Below are positions 41,962-50,146 of a DNA stretch of 64,000 nucleotides, in pieces (the stretch's first letter is position 1; every line of letters begins with the position of its first letter). The notes below the pieces were generated by a model. It was not told the DNA's origin. It ran no database searches and worked only from the letters and a program-made list of their open reading frames with translations. This stretch comes from Agarilytica sp045430305. GTDB taxonomy: Bacteria; Pseudomonadota; Gammaproteobacteria; Pseudomonadales; Cellvibrionaceae. A program made the position numbers and the translations under genes. The stretch is from NCBI GenBank assembly GCA_045430305.1, contig JAILXW010000001.1, forward strand, positions 186,001 to 250,000, read 5' to 3'.

Positions 41962-42582
41962 ATGACAGAACCCCAAAATAACCCGGTGGCCCAGCGTCAA
42001 GATTCGGGTTTAAGTAAAGTCCAAACAGATCTAAGTGACACCGTCGGTGCGCGCTTACAATCTTTGCGCCAAAAGTTTGGTTTATCACAGCGCGAATTAG
42101 CACGTCGTGCGGAAGTGACCAACAGTACACTTTCCATGATTGAGCAGGGCAAAGTGAGCCCTTCGGTTGGCTCGTTAGAAAAAATTCTTCACGCGTTTCC
42201 CATATCTCTGCAAGAGTTTTTCTCAGAATCTATTGAGTGGACGCCAACGGTTGTTGCGGCAGAAGATTTTGTCTTGGTCGAAAAAGGGGAGGCAGAGCTT
42301 CGCATCCTTCCATTGACAATAGGCAACAAACGCGACAGTACTTACATGGCTGAACAGGTGTTTGCGCCTGGCGCGAATATGAACTCGCAATGGATGATTC
42401 ACAATGGTTTCATCGGCGGCATTGTGCAGGCTGGCTGTATTGACCTGCACCTTGATGGTGTCGTATTTAACCTGAAGACTGGTGATGGGTTTAACTTTTC
42501 CCTTCATCGTGACCATTCCTTCGTAAACCGTAGTGACGTGCCCTGTAAAATTGTATGTGTCTCTTTTAGTGAAACGAACTAA
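41962..42582 (+). CDS. XRE-family regulator with C-terminal cupin
   Basis: 206 residues. An N-terminal helix-turn-helix (VGARLQSLRQKFGLSQRELA, TNSTLSMIEQGKVSPSV) at about 30-85 is joined to a small cupin (VFAPGANMNSQWMIHNG, VVFNLKTGDGFNF, SDVPCKIVCVSF). The PuuR/SutR-like group usually senses a small amine or amino-acid derivative and represses a catabolic operon. It precedes fadBA by 310 bp on the same strand. GGAG lies five bases before the ATG. Ligand and targets unknown. Confidence 0.87.
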   Translation: MTEPQNNPVAQRQDSGLSKVQTDLSDTVGARLQSLRQKFGLSQRELARRAEVTNSTLSMIEQGKVSPSVGSLEKILHAFPISLQEFFSESIEWTPTVVAAEDFVLVEKGEAELRILPLTIGNKRDSTYMAEQVFAPGANMNSQWMIHNGFIGGIVQAGCIDLHLDGVVFNLKTGDGFNFSLHRDHSFVNRSDVPCKIVCVSFSETN

Positions 42583-42705
42583 GAGCAGGCGCATTTAAGC
42601 GCCCAAAGGCATAATGGCAGAAGGTCGCAATCGACACTAAACTTGGCGCATAATCACCTTGTAGTGAATCAACAACTGGCGCACCCTGCCTGCTATGATT
42701 CGCAT

Positions 42706-42727
42706 TGGTTTGCATACGAACAAACCA
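42706..42727. promoter_or_regulatory. Inverted repeat TGGTTTG-N8-CAAACCA upstream of fadB
   Basis: Perfect 7-bp arms (42706-42712 and 42721-42727). It lies about 40 bp before the candidate fadB promoter. The arm orientation is opposite to the known PsrA box, so the binding protein is unknown. Confidence 0.35.
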
Positions 42728-42765
42728 GACATTTGCTTCAAATGTAACCCGGTTATTCGCTTAAC

Positions 42766-42822
42766 TTGGTGTTATGTGAGAGCTAGACTTATATATTTAG
42801 CGGTGGTGTATTACGCACCACC
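42766..42822 (+). promoter_or_regulatory. Candidate fadBA promoter with downstream dyad
   Basis: TTGGTG (42766-42771), 18-bp spacer and TATATA (42790-42795) resemble a sigma-70 promoter. GGTGGTG (42802-42808) and CACCACC (42816-42822) form a perfect 7-bp-arm dyad over the expected start, as a repressor site or a 5' mRNA hairpin would. The fadB ATG is 70 bp further. Confidence 0.4.
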
Positions 42823-42892
42823 TGAATTAAACACTATTCTTTCAGTCCAAAACCCGCTGACGCTTTCCCGTCCGCAAAAAAAAGGGGATACG

Positions 42893-45046
42893 ATGCTATT
42901 CGAAGGCAAATCACTGCAACTGAAATCACTTGATGATGGCTTAGCCGAGCTGCAGTTCGACAATCAAAACGAGTCGGTCAATAAATTTGATACTCAAACA
43001 CTTACTGAATTAGAGCAGGCGTTAGATATCGTTGCAGAAAATGGCGATATAAAAGGCTTGCTTCTAAGCAGTGGAAAAAACGTATTTGTTGTCGGTGCCG
43101 ACATCATGGAATTCGTTCCCATGTTTGAAAAGGGAAGCGATGCCGTTGCAGAAGCCGTGGGTAACTCCAATCGTATATTTAATAAATTAGAAGATTTATC
43201 CATTCCCACCGTCGTAGCCATTAACGGCTATGCGCTGGGTGGCGGCTTTGAAGTGTGTTTGGCGTGCGACTTTCGTTTGATGAGCACAAAAGCAAAGGTT
43301 GGGCTGCCCGAAATTAAACTAGGTATCATGCCTGGTTGGGGCGGCACTGTTCGTCTGCCTCGTTTAGCCGGTTTAGACACAGCGGCAGAGTGGATTGCCA
43401 GCGGGCAAGATAATCGCCCAGATGGCGCCTTAAAAGGCGGTGCCGTTGATGGTGTTGTAGAGCCCGACCAGTTACGTGACGCCGCACTTGCCACACTGCA
43501 GCGTGCAGTAAGTGGTGAACTGCCTTACGAAGAGCGTAAAGCACAGAAAAAAGCCCCTTTGCGTCATAACGACACAGAAGCCTTACTTGCTTTTGAAAGT
43601 ACAAAGGCTTTTGTAAAAGGCAAAGCTGGGCGTAATTACCCGGCACCGGTTTCAGCAATTAAATCCATGCAAGAAGGCGCAAAACTTTCTCGCGATGAGG
43701 CTTTAGCCATCGAAACTCGCATCTTCTGTGAGTTATCTCAAACAACCGTTGCAAAAGCGATGGTGGGTTTGTTTATAAGCGATCAAGTGATTGGTAAAAA
43801 AGCTAAGGGTTGGGAAAAACAAGCAGACAAAAAAGTTGAACGTGCAGCCGTACTTGGTGCCGGTATTATGGGCGGCGGTATTGCTTACCAAAGTGCTTAC
43901 AAAGGCACGCCCATCATTATGAAAGATATTAACCAAGCCGGTATCGATTTGGGTCTTTCTGAAGCGGCAAAACTTTTGACTAAACGCGTTGAGCGTGGCC
44001 GCATGAAACCTGGGCAAATGGCAGAAGTATTAAATAGCATTGAGCCGGCACTCACCTATGACAATTTTGCATCAGTAGACGTCGTGGTTGAGGCAGTAGT
44101 TGAAAACCCTAAAGTTAAACACGCCGTTCTTGCAGAGGTAGAAACAAAAATTGCAGAAAATGCTGTTCTTACTTCTAACACTTCAACAATTTCTATTACC
44201 TATCTGGCAGAAGCGTTAAAACGCCCAGAAAACTTCTGTGGTATGCACTTCTTTAACCCCGTGCATGCAATGCCATTAGTGGAAGTGATTCGAGGTGAAA
44301 AAACTAGCGATGCCGCTGTTGCACGCACAGTCGCTTATGCCAATGCGATGGGCAAAAAAGCCATCGTTGTAAACGACTGCCCAGGGTTTTTGGTGAACCG
44401 CGTTCTATTTCCATACTTTGCGGGCTTCTCTATGTTGTTGCGCGACGGTGCAGATTTTCAGTCCATCGATAAGGCAATGGAGAAGTGGGGCTGGCCAATG
44501 GGCCCAGCATACTTAATGGACGTTGTCGGCATTGATACCGGTGTTCATTGTGAAGCGGTAATGGCGGAAGGTTTCCCAGATCGCATGGGGCGCGACTTTA
44601 AAGCCGCTTCCGACATTATGTATGAAGCTAAACGCCTTGGTCAGAAAAATAATTTAGGTTTCTATAACTACGCGCCGGATAAAAGAGGCAAACCACAGAA
44701 AGTAGTGACGGAAGATTCCTACAATTTATTAAAACCACATGTGGCTGCGAGCAAAGCGTTTTCTGAAGAAGAAATTATCGCGCGTATGATGATACCGATG
44801 GCGACGGAATTAGCGCGCTGTTTGGAAGAGGGCGTTGTTGCCTCGGCTGCTGAAGCAGATATGGCGCTTATTTACGGTCTTGGTTTCCCTCCGTTCCGTG
44901 GCGGTGTGTTCCGTTGGATTGACGAACTGGGTATTCAAGCCTTCGCTGAAATGGCGAAACCCTTCGAGTCATTGGGTAAGCTCTACGAGCTGACTGATGG
45001 TATGAAAGAACTTGTCACAAACAGTGCAACGTATTACGCGAAGTAA
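42893..45046 (+). CDS. fadB: Fatty-acid oxidation complex alpha subunit
   Basis: 717 residues, the usual FadB length. The enoyl-CoA hydratase/isomerase domain (1-190) has NGYALGGGFEVCLACDFR and GLPEIKLGIMPGWGGTVRLP. The 3-hydroxyacyl-CoA dehydrogenase domain starts near 315 with AAVLGAGIMGGGIAYQSA (NAD site) and continues HFFNPVHAMPLVEVI and NDCPGFLVNRVLFPYF. The open frame reaches back to 42695, but the ATG at 42893, after AAAGGGG, gives the family start MLFEGKSLQL. fadA follows 10 bp on. Confidence 0.97.
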   Translation: MLFEGKSLQLKSLDDGLAELQFDNQNESVNKFDTQTLTELEQALDIVAENGDIKGLLLSSGKNVFVVGADIMEFVPMFEKGSDAVAEAVGNSNRIFNKLEDLSIPTVVAINGYALGGGFEVCLACDFRLMSTKAKVGLPEIKLGIMPGWGGTVRLPRLAGLDTAAEWIASGQDNRPDGALKGGAVDGVVEPDQLRDAALATLQRAVSGELPYEERKAQKKAPLRHNDTEALLAFESTKAFVKGKAGRNYPAPVSAIKSMQEGAKLSRDEALAIETRIFCELSQTTVAKAMVGLFISDQVIGKKAKGWEKQADKKVERAAVLGAGIMGGGIAYQSAYKGTPIIMKDINQAGIDLGLSEAAKLLTKRVERGRMKPGQMAEVLNSIEPALTYDNFASVDVVVEAVVENPKVKHAVLAEVETKIAENAVLTSNTSTISITYLAEALKRPENFCGMHFFNPVHAMPLVEVIRGEKTSDAAVARTVAYANAMGKKAIVVNDCPGFLVNRVLFPYFAGFSMLLRDGADFQSIDKAMEKWGWPMGPAYLMDVVGIDTGVHCEAVMAEGFPDRMGRDFKAASDIMYEAKRLGQKNNLGFYNYAPDKRGKPQKVVTEDSYNLLKPHVAASKAFSEEEIIARMMIPMATELARCLEEGVVASAAEADMALIYGLGFPPFRGGVFRWIDELGIQAFAEMAKPFESLGKLYELTDGMKELVTNSATYYAK

Positions 45047-45056
45047 GGAGCTAACC

Positions 45057-46232
45057 ATGAGTTTAAATCCAAGAGATGTAGTAATTGTTGATTACGCGCG
45101 TACACCAATGGGGCGCTCCAAAAATGGTATCTTCCGCAATGTGCGTGCAGATGACTTGAGTGCACATTTGATCAGTTCCCTTGTTAAACGTAATTCGGCG
45201 CTTGACCCAGCTGAAATCGACGATCTTATTTGGGGCTGCGTCATGCAGCGTGGCGAGCAAGGTTTTAATATTGCACGCAACGTTGTGTTGCAGTCAGGGT
45301 TGCCGCACACCGTGCCAGGCCAAACGGTTAATCGTTTGTGTGGCTCTAGTATGTCTGCACTACACACTGCTGCGGCAAATATCATGGCCAACCTGGGCGA
45401 TGTTTATTTGATTGGTGGTGTCGAACACATGGGCCACCTTCCGATGATGGAAGGTGTTAGTCCAAACCCTGCGCTTGGTAAATCTGTTGCGCAAGCGGCC
45501 GGTTCAATGGGGTTAACGGCAGAGTATTTAAGTTTGCTACATGGCATAACGCGTGAAGCGCAAGATGAGTTTGGTGCGCGCTCACATCACCGTGCAGCTG
45601 CGGCGACAGAGAAAGGTGAGTTTGATCGTGAGATTATTCCGACGCTTGGTCACGATGACTTTGGTGCGCCTTACATGATTCGTCAAGATCAAACCATTCG
45701 TCCAGAAACAACGGTAGAAGGTTTAGCGCAATTAAAACCAGCTTTTAATCCAAAAGGCGGAACTATTACTGCGGGTACTTCTTCGCAAATTACTGATGGT
45801 GCTTCCATCATGTTGGTAATGTCTGCAGAAAAAGCACAAGCACTTGGTTTAACGCCAATCGCGAAAATTCGTTCTATGGCCTTGGCGGGTGTTGATCCTT
45901 CAATCATGGGTTACGGCCCGGTTCCTGCTACACAAAAAGCTTTAAAACTTGCTGGCTTAACGATGGACGATATCGACAAGCTTGAGTTAAATGAGGCGTT
46001 CGCTGCACAAGCTTTACCAGTGCTTAAAGATTTGGGTTTGCTCGATGCGATGGATGAAAAGGTCAATCTTCGCGGTGGTGCGATAGCGTTGGGGCATCCA
46101 TTTGGTTGTTCTGGAGCACGTATTACCGGAACCTTGCTGAGCATCATGCAAGACACGGATTCTACGCTTGGTGTTTCTACTATGTGTATCGGCTTAGGGC
46201 AGGGTATTACCACTGTTGTAGAGCGCGTGTAA
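45057..46232 (+). CDS. fadA: 3-ketoacyl-CoA thiolase, beta subunit of the FAO complex
   Basis: 391 residues, the typical FadA length. The acyl-enzyme cysteine is in VNRLCGSSMSALHTAAANI; the C-terminal catalytic motifs are RGGAIALGHPFGCSGARIT (His) and VSTMCIGLGQGI (Cys). AAGGAG lies seven bases before the ATG at 45057, preferred to an in-frame start inside fadB. It removes acetyl-CoA from 3-ketoacyl-CoA in the FadBA complex. Confidence 0.97.
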   Translation: MSLNPRDVVIVDYARTPMGRSKNGIFRNVRADDLSAHLISSLVKRNSALDPAEIDDLIWGCVMQRGEQGFNIARNVVLQSGLPHTVPGQTVNRLCGSSMSALHTAAANIMANLGDVYLIGGVEHMGHLPMMEGVSPNPALGKSVAQAAGSMGLTAEYLSLLHGITREAQDEFGARSHHRAAAATEKGEFDREIIPTLGHDDFGAPYMIRQDQTIRPETTVEGLAQLKPAFNPKGGTITAGTSSQITDGASIMLVMSAEKAQALGLTPIAKIRSMALAGVDPSIMGYGPVPATQKALKLAGLTMDDIDKLELNEAFAAQALPVLKDLGLLDAMDEKVNLRGGAIALGHPFGCSGARITGTLLSIMQDTDSTLGVSTMCIGLGQGITTVVERV

Positions 46233-46264
46233 CCCTTTTTTAGCCCACGACTTAACACCTTTTA

Positions 46265-46294
46265 AAGCCCCGCCATTCGAGCGGGGCTTTTTTA
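46265..46294 (+). terminator. Intrinsic terminator after fadA
   Basis: AAAGCCCCGC, 7-base loop, GCGGGGCTTT, then a T-run. 33 bp after the fadA stop. Confidence 0.9.
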
Positions 46295-46658
46295 TGTTCG
46301 TTTCCCTATAACCGAGATCTTGGCGATGGGGGGGGGCTGTCTCAGTTCGCCTTCGTGAAAGGCATGATTTTTTTAGAGTGGATGGGATCAAAGCGCTCAC
46401 ATTAAATCGCTAAGCTTACTTCGCTTGGTGCTATGAGGAGCTTTCGAAAGTCGTCTATTCAAGGGCGAATAGACGAAACTACAGCAGTGTATTCATGTGG
46501 TTTTCGCAAGCCCTTCATGCTGGCACGAGTGAAGAATTCGCTTTGCCAGCATGGGCAAATCAAAAGCTGCACACCTAAGCTAAACTGGTTATACTCCCGC
46601 ACCTTCAATCAACGCCAAGTGGCCCCTGGTATGGGTCACCACTGACTAAGGAAACAAC
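46295..46658. other. Intergenic region before thrS
   Basis: No supported gene. It contains a perfect hairpin TCGTCTATTC/GAATAGACGA (46451-46460, 46467-46476; 6-base loop) and a possible -10 hexamer TATACT at 46590-46595, with only a weak -35. If transcription begins near 46602 the hairpin lies upstream of the promoter; if it begins earlier the hairpin would be in the leader, where E. coli ThrRS binds its own mRNA. Confidence 0.4.
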
Positions 46659-48578
46659 ATGCCAACAATTACTCTTCCTGACGGCTCACAACGCCAATTC
46701 GAAAATTCCGTTTCAGTCCTCGACGTTGCCGCCGATATCGGCCCAGGCTTAGCAAAAGCTACCATTGCCGGTCGTTTTAACGGCGAACGAATCGATGCAA
46801 AAGATCTTATCGAGCAAGACGGTGAGCTAACCATCTTCACCGGCAAAGACGAAGACGGTCTAGAAATTATTCGACACTCCTGTGCCCACCTTATTGGTCA
46901 CGCGGTCAAACAACTATGGCCCGACGCAAAGATGGCTATTGGTCCGACCATCGAAAATGGCTTTTATTACGATATCGACTTAGATCACATGTTAACGGAT
47001 GACGATATCGAAAAGCTTGAAGCGCGAATGAAAGAGCTGGCAGCAACCAACTACGAGGTTGTGAAAAAGAAAGTCAGTTGGCAAGAAGCGCGCGATGCTT
47101 TTGACGCGCGTGGCGAAACATACAAAATAGAAATCCTGGACGAAGATATCAGCAAAGATGATCGCCCAGGGTTGTACCAACACGAAGAATACATCGACAT
47201 GTGTCGCGGCCCGCATGTGCCCAACATGAAGTTTGTCGAACATTTTAAATTAATGCGGGTTTCCGGTGCTTATTGGCGGGGTAACTCCGACAATAAAATG
47301 CTTCAGCGTATATACGGTACTGCATTTGCTGATAAGAAAGCTCTCAAGAAATACTTAAATTTCTTAGAAGAGGCGGCAAAGCGTGATCATCGTAAATTAG
47401 CGAAAAAGCACAACTACTTCCACTTGCAAGAAGAAGCGCCGGGCATGGTGTTTTGGCACCCGCGCGGCTGGGCAATATATACCGCTGTAGAAAATTACAT
47501 GCGCGAAGTGCAGCGTCAAAATGGCTATAGCGAAATTAAAACACCGCAAGTTGTTGAGCGTACACTCTGGGAAAGGTCAGGCCACTGGGACAAATTCCGT
47601 GAAAATATGTTCACAGTGCACTCAGAGCATCGCGACTACGCAGTGAAGCCCATGAACTGCCCCTGCCATATTCAAGTGTTTAACCAGGGTTTGAAGAGCT
47701 ACCGCGATTTACCACTTCGTTTGGCCGAATTCGGTTCATGCCATCGTAACGAAGCTTCCGGAACACTTCAGGGCCTAATGCGCGTACGTGGCTTTACTCA
47801 AGATGATGCTCACATCTTCTGTGCAGAATCGTCGATTCAAGACGAAGTCTCGATTTTTACTGACCTCTTGTTCGACGTATATAAAGACTTTGGTTTCGAC
47901 AATGTCATCATTCGCCTATCAACACGCCCAGAACAGCGCGTGGGTGACGATGAAGTATGGGACAAATCTGAAAAAGCCTTGCAAGACGCCCTCGATGCCA
48001 AAGGTCTCGAATGGGAGTTGCTGCCAGGAGAGGGTGCCTTCTACGGCCCTAAGATCGAATTTTCACTCAAAGATTGCCTAGGCAGAATCTGGCAGTGTGG
48101 TACGATTCAGGTAGATTTCTCTATGCCAGGTCGTCTAGATGCCCAATTCGTAGCAGAAGATGGATCCCGCCAAGTTCCAGTGATGTTGCACCGTGCAATA
48201 CTGGGTTCATTTGAGCGTTTTATCGGGATTCTCATCGAAGAATACGAAGGCAAGTTTCCGGTCTGGTTGGCGCCAGAACAGGCCGTTGTGATGAATATTA
48301 CCGACTCGCAGGCCGATTATGTCCAGAAAGTGCAAGAAACCTTGCAAAACAAAGGCTTTCGGGTCATTTCTGACTTGAGAAATGAAAAAATCGGCTTTAA
48401 AATCCGCGAGCACACTATGCAGAGGATTCCGTATCTTTTGGTAGTGGGTGATAAAGAGCTTGAGAACAATACTGTTGCGGTGCGAACCCGTAGCGGAGAA
48501 GACCTCGGGACACTATCCCTCGACGCATTTGCCGAGCGCCTAGCAGAAGATACTGCCAGCCGTGCTCGAACGGTATAA
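46659..48578 (+). CDS. thrS: Threonyl-tRNA synthetase
   Basis: 639 residues. An N-terminal TGS domain (PTITLPDGSQRQFENSVSV, 1-61) and the editing domain with HSCAHLIGHAVKQLWPDAK (HxxxH; about 70-225) precede the class II core: YAVKPMNCPCHIQVFNQ with the zinc Cys, RLAEFGSCHRNEASGTLQG motif 2, and PVMLHRAILGSFERFIGIL motif 3 (motif parts given). The anticodon-binding domain ends the protein. Complete and standard. Confidence 0.98.
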   Translation: MPTITLPDGSQRQFENSVSVLDVAADIGPGLAKATIAGRFNGERIDAKDLIEQDGELTIFTGKDEDGLEIIRHSCAHLIGHAVKQLWPDAKMAIGPTIENGFYYDIDLDHMLTDDDIEKLEARMKELAATNYEVVKKKVSWQEARDAFDARGETYKIEILDEDISKDDRPGLYQHEEYIDMCRGPHVPNMKFVEHFKLMRVSGAYWRGNSDNKMLQRIYGTAFADKKALKKYLNFLEEAAKRDHRKLAKKHNYFHLQEEAPGMVFWHPRGWAIYTAVENYMREVQRQNGYSEIKTPQVVERTLWERSGHWDKFRENMFTVHSEHRDYAVKPMNCPCHIQVFNQGLKSYRDLPLRLAEFGSCHRNEASGTLQGLMRVRGFTQDDAHIFCAESSIQDEVSIFTDLLFDVYKDFGFDNVIIRLSTRPEQRVGDDEVWDKSEKALQDALDAKGLEWELLPGEGAFYGPKIEFSLKDCLGRIWQCGTIQVDFSMPGRLDAQFVAEDGSRQVPVMLHRAILGSFERFIGILIEEYEGKFPVWLAPEQAVVMNITDSQADYVQKVQETLQNKGFRVISDLRNEKIGFKIREHTMQRIPYLLVVGDKELENNTVAVRTRSGEDLGTLSLDAFAERLAEDTASRARTV

Positions 48579-48626
48579 ACACTGACCAAAACGCTAACTA
48601 TTTAGCGCTTTAATGTCAGTTGTGAG

Positions 48627-48672
48627 AAACCCCGCGATTGAGAATAAGTGGTCGCGGGGTTTGTTGTTTTTG
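48627..48672 (+). terminator. Terminator or attenuator between thrS and infC
   Basis: AAACCCCGCGA (48627-48637) pairs perfectly with TCGCGGGGTTT (48652-48662), followed by GTTGTTTTT. The infC start codon is only 38 bases after the stem, leaving no room for a promoter, so infC must depend on read-through or a promoter inside or just after thrS. Confidence 0.7.
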
Positions 48673-48700
48673 TGATTTGAACCTTTCGGAGAAAGAGACT

Positions 48701-49243
48701 ATCAGCAATAAAGAATATGCCAAAGGGCGCGCTAAGAAACCTGCAATTAACGATCAAATCGAAGCAAGTGAGGTGCGGTTAATTGGCAAAGATGGTGAAC
48801 AAGTCGGTATCGTCACGCTAGAAGACGCCCTGGCGCAAGCTCAGTCAGACCAGTTAGACCTGGTGGCTATCGTGCCCGACGCTGAGCCGGTTGTATGCAA
48901 AATCATGGACTATGGCAAGCACCTGTTTGAAGCCAAAAAGGCCAAAGCGGCTGCCAAGAAAAAGCAAAAGCAACAGCAAGTTAAAGAAATGAAATTCCGT
49001 CCTGGCACCGAAGATGGTGATTACCACGTCAAACTAAAGGCGGTAACACGCTTTTTGGAAGCTGGAGACAAAGCAAAAGTTTCGCTTCGCTACCGTGGCC
49101 GTGAAATGGCTCACCAAGAGCTGGGCATGGAAATGATGAAACGTATCGAGACAGATTTAGAAGAATTGGCGACTGTAGAGCAATATCCAAAAATGGAAGG
49201 TCGTCAATTAATCATGGTTATGGCCCCTAGAAAGAAAAAGTAG
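48701..49243 (+). CDS. infC: Translation initiation factor IF-3 with AUC start codon
   Basis: The frame has no ATG, GTG or TTG that fits. The codon ATC at 48701, eight bases after CGGAG, gives a 180-residue protein, the length of E. coli IF-3, whose gene starts with AUU. N-domain: INDQIEASEVRLIGKDGEQVG, where INDQIEASEVRLIG is diagnostic; linker AKKAKAAAKKKQKQQQVKEMKFRP is lysine-rich; C-domain FLEAGDKAKVSLRYRGREMA. A non-canonical start lets IF-3, which discriminates against such codons, repress its own synthesis. Confidence 0.93.
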   Translation: MSNKEYAKGRAKKPAINDQIEASEVRLIGKDGEQVGIVTLEDALAQAQSDQLDLVAIVPDAEPVVCKIMDYGKHLFEAKKAKAAAKKKQKQQQVKEMKFRPGTEDGDYHVKLKAVTRFLEAGDKAKVSLRYRGREMAHQELGMEMMKRIETDLEELATVEQYPKMEGRQLIMVMAPRKKK

Positions 49244-49252
49244 GGTGTAACC

Positions 49253-49328
49253 AAAAGCATTTTGAATAGGCGAATGTCGCTTATTTAAAATCATGCTTTT
49301 CTGAGAGCAATATATCTCGAAAAGCATA
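49253..49328 (+). promoter_or_regulatory. Mutually exclusive hairpins in the rpmI-rplT leader
   Basis: AAAAGCAT occurs at 49253-49260 and again at 49321-49328, and its complement ATGCTTTT once between them (49293-49300). The first pairing encloses AATAGGCG/CGCTTATT (49265-49285); the second encloses GAGA/TCTC (49303-49306, 49315-49318). Only one can form at a time. In E. coli this leader is bound by L20 to repress rpmI-rplT. Confidence 0.55.
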
Positions 49329-49433
49329 TACGTAACCGCCGGGCTTTTTAGCTGCCTAGGGGGTTGAACAGTAGAACCGATGCTCTTTATATATGTCGAA
49401 AGACAAAAAGAGTAACACTTTGGAGAAAGTAAA

Positions 49434-49628
49434 ATGCCAAAAGCTAAAGTACACAGTGGTGCAGCCAAGCGTTTCAAGAAAACTGCTGGCGGCTACAAGC
49501 ACAAGCACGCGTTTAAAAGCCACATCCTCACCAAAATGACCACCAAACGTAAGCGTCAGCTACGCGGCACTAACATGCTGAATGAAGCCGATGTACCAGC
49601 AATCAAGCGCATGTTGCGTCACGATTAA
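49434..49628 (+). CDS. rpmI: 50S ribosomal protein bL35
   Basis: 64 residues, KVHSGAAKRFKKTAGGYKHK followed by KSHILTKMTTKRKRQL, the full L35 pattern. GGAG lies seven bases before the ATG. Located between infC and rplT as in other gammaproteobacteria. Confidence 0.98.
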   Translation: MPKAKVHSGAAKRFKKTAGGYKHKHAFKSHILTKMTTKRKRQLRGTNMLNEADVPAIKRMLRHD

Positions 49629-49668
49629 TCAACGTTTAGTCGTCAATTTTTAATTTAGAGGAAAGATC

Positions 49669-50028
49669 ATGGCCCGAGTAAAACGTGGTGTTGTGGCGCG
49701 TCGAAGCCACAAAAAAATATTAAAAGCGGCTAAAGGTTACTACGGTGCACGTTCACGTGTATTCCGCGTAGCAAAACAAGCTGTTATCAAAGCTGGTCAA
49801 TACGCTTATCGCGACCGTCGCGTTAAAAAGCGTAACTTCCGCGCACTTTGGATTACGCGTATCAACGCACAATCTCGCGTAGAAGGCTTGAGCTACAGCC
49901 GACTAATTGCAGGACTGAAAAAAGCCGACATCGCACTTGATCGTCGCGTACTAGCAGACCTTGCAATTCACGATAAAGATGCCTTTGGTCAAATCGTTTC
50001 AAAAGCGAAAGAAGCCTTGGCAGCTTAA
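49669..50028 (+). CDS. rplT: 50S ribosomal protein bL20
   Basis: 119 residues. ARVKRGVVARRSHKKILKAA opens it; YGARSRVFRVAKQAVIKA and RDRRVKKRNFRALWITRIN are the basic rRNA-binding helix; LSYSRLIAGLKKADI the globular part. L20 is an early 23S rRNA binder and the usual autogenous repressor of rpmI-rplT. AGAGGAAAG precedes the ATG. Confidence 0.98.
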   Translation: MARVKRGVVARRSHKKILKAAKGYYGARSRVFRVAKQAVIKAGQYAYRDRRVKKRNFRALWITRINAQSRVEGLSYSRLIAGLKKADIALDRRVLADLAIHDKDAFGQIVSKAKEALAA

Positions 50029-50078
50029 GTTATTCATCTTTGTTGATTGTAAATAACAAAAGTGAAAAATAATAAGAG

Positions 50079-50108
50079 GGGAGGGCTTCGCAGCACCTCC
50101 CTTTTTTT
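50079..50108 (+). terminator. Terminator or attenuator between rplT and pheS
   Basis: GGGAGG (50079-50084) pairs with CCTCCC (50096-50101), followed by seven T. In E. coli the pheST attenuator lies here and is controlled by a Phe-rich leader peptide; no such peptide is visible, so simple partial termination is as likely. Confidence 0.75.
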
Positions 50109-50146
50109 ATGTAAATCAAAAATACAATTACTAAATTGAGGCGTTA

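Noticed and set aside
42695..42892. N-terminal extension of FadB
   Set aside because: 66 extra residues unlike any FadB; the ATG at 42893 follows a ribosome site and gives the normal length.
46451..46476. Terminator before thrS
   Set aside because: The perfect hairpin has no T-run on either side.
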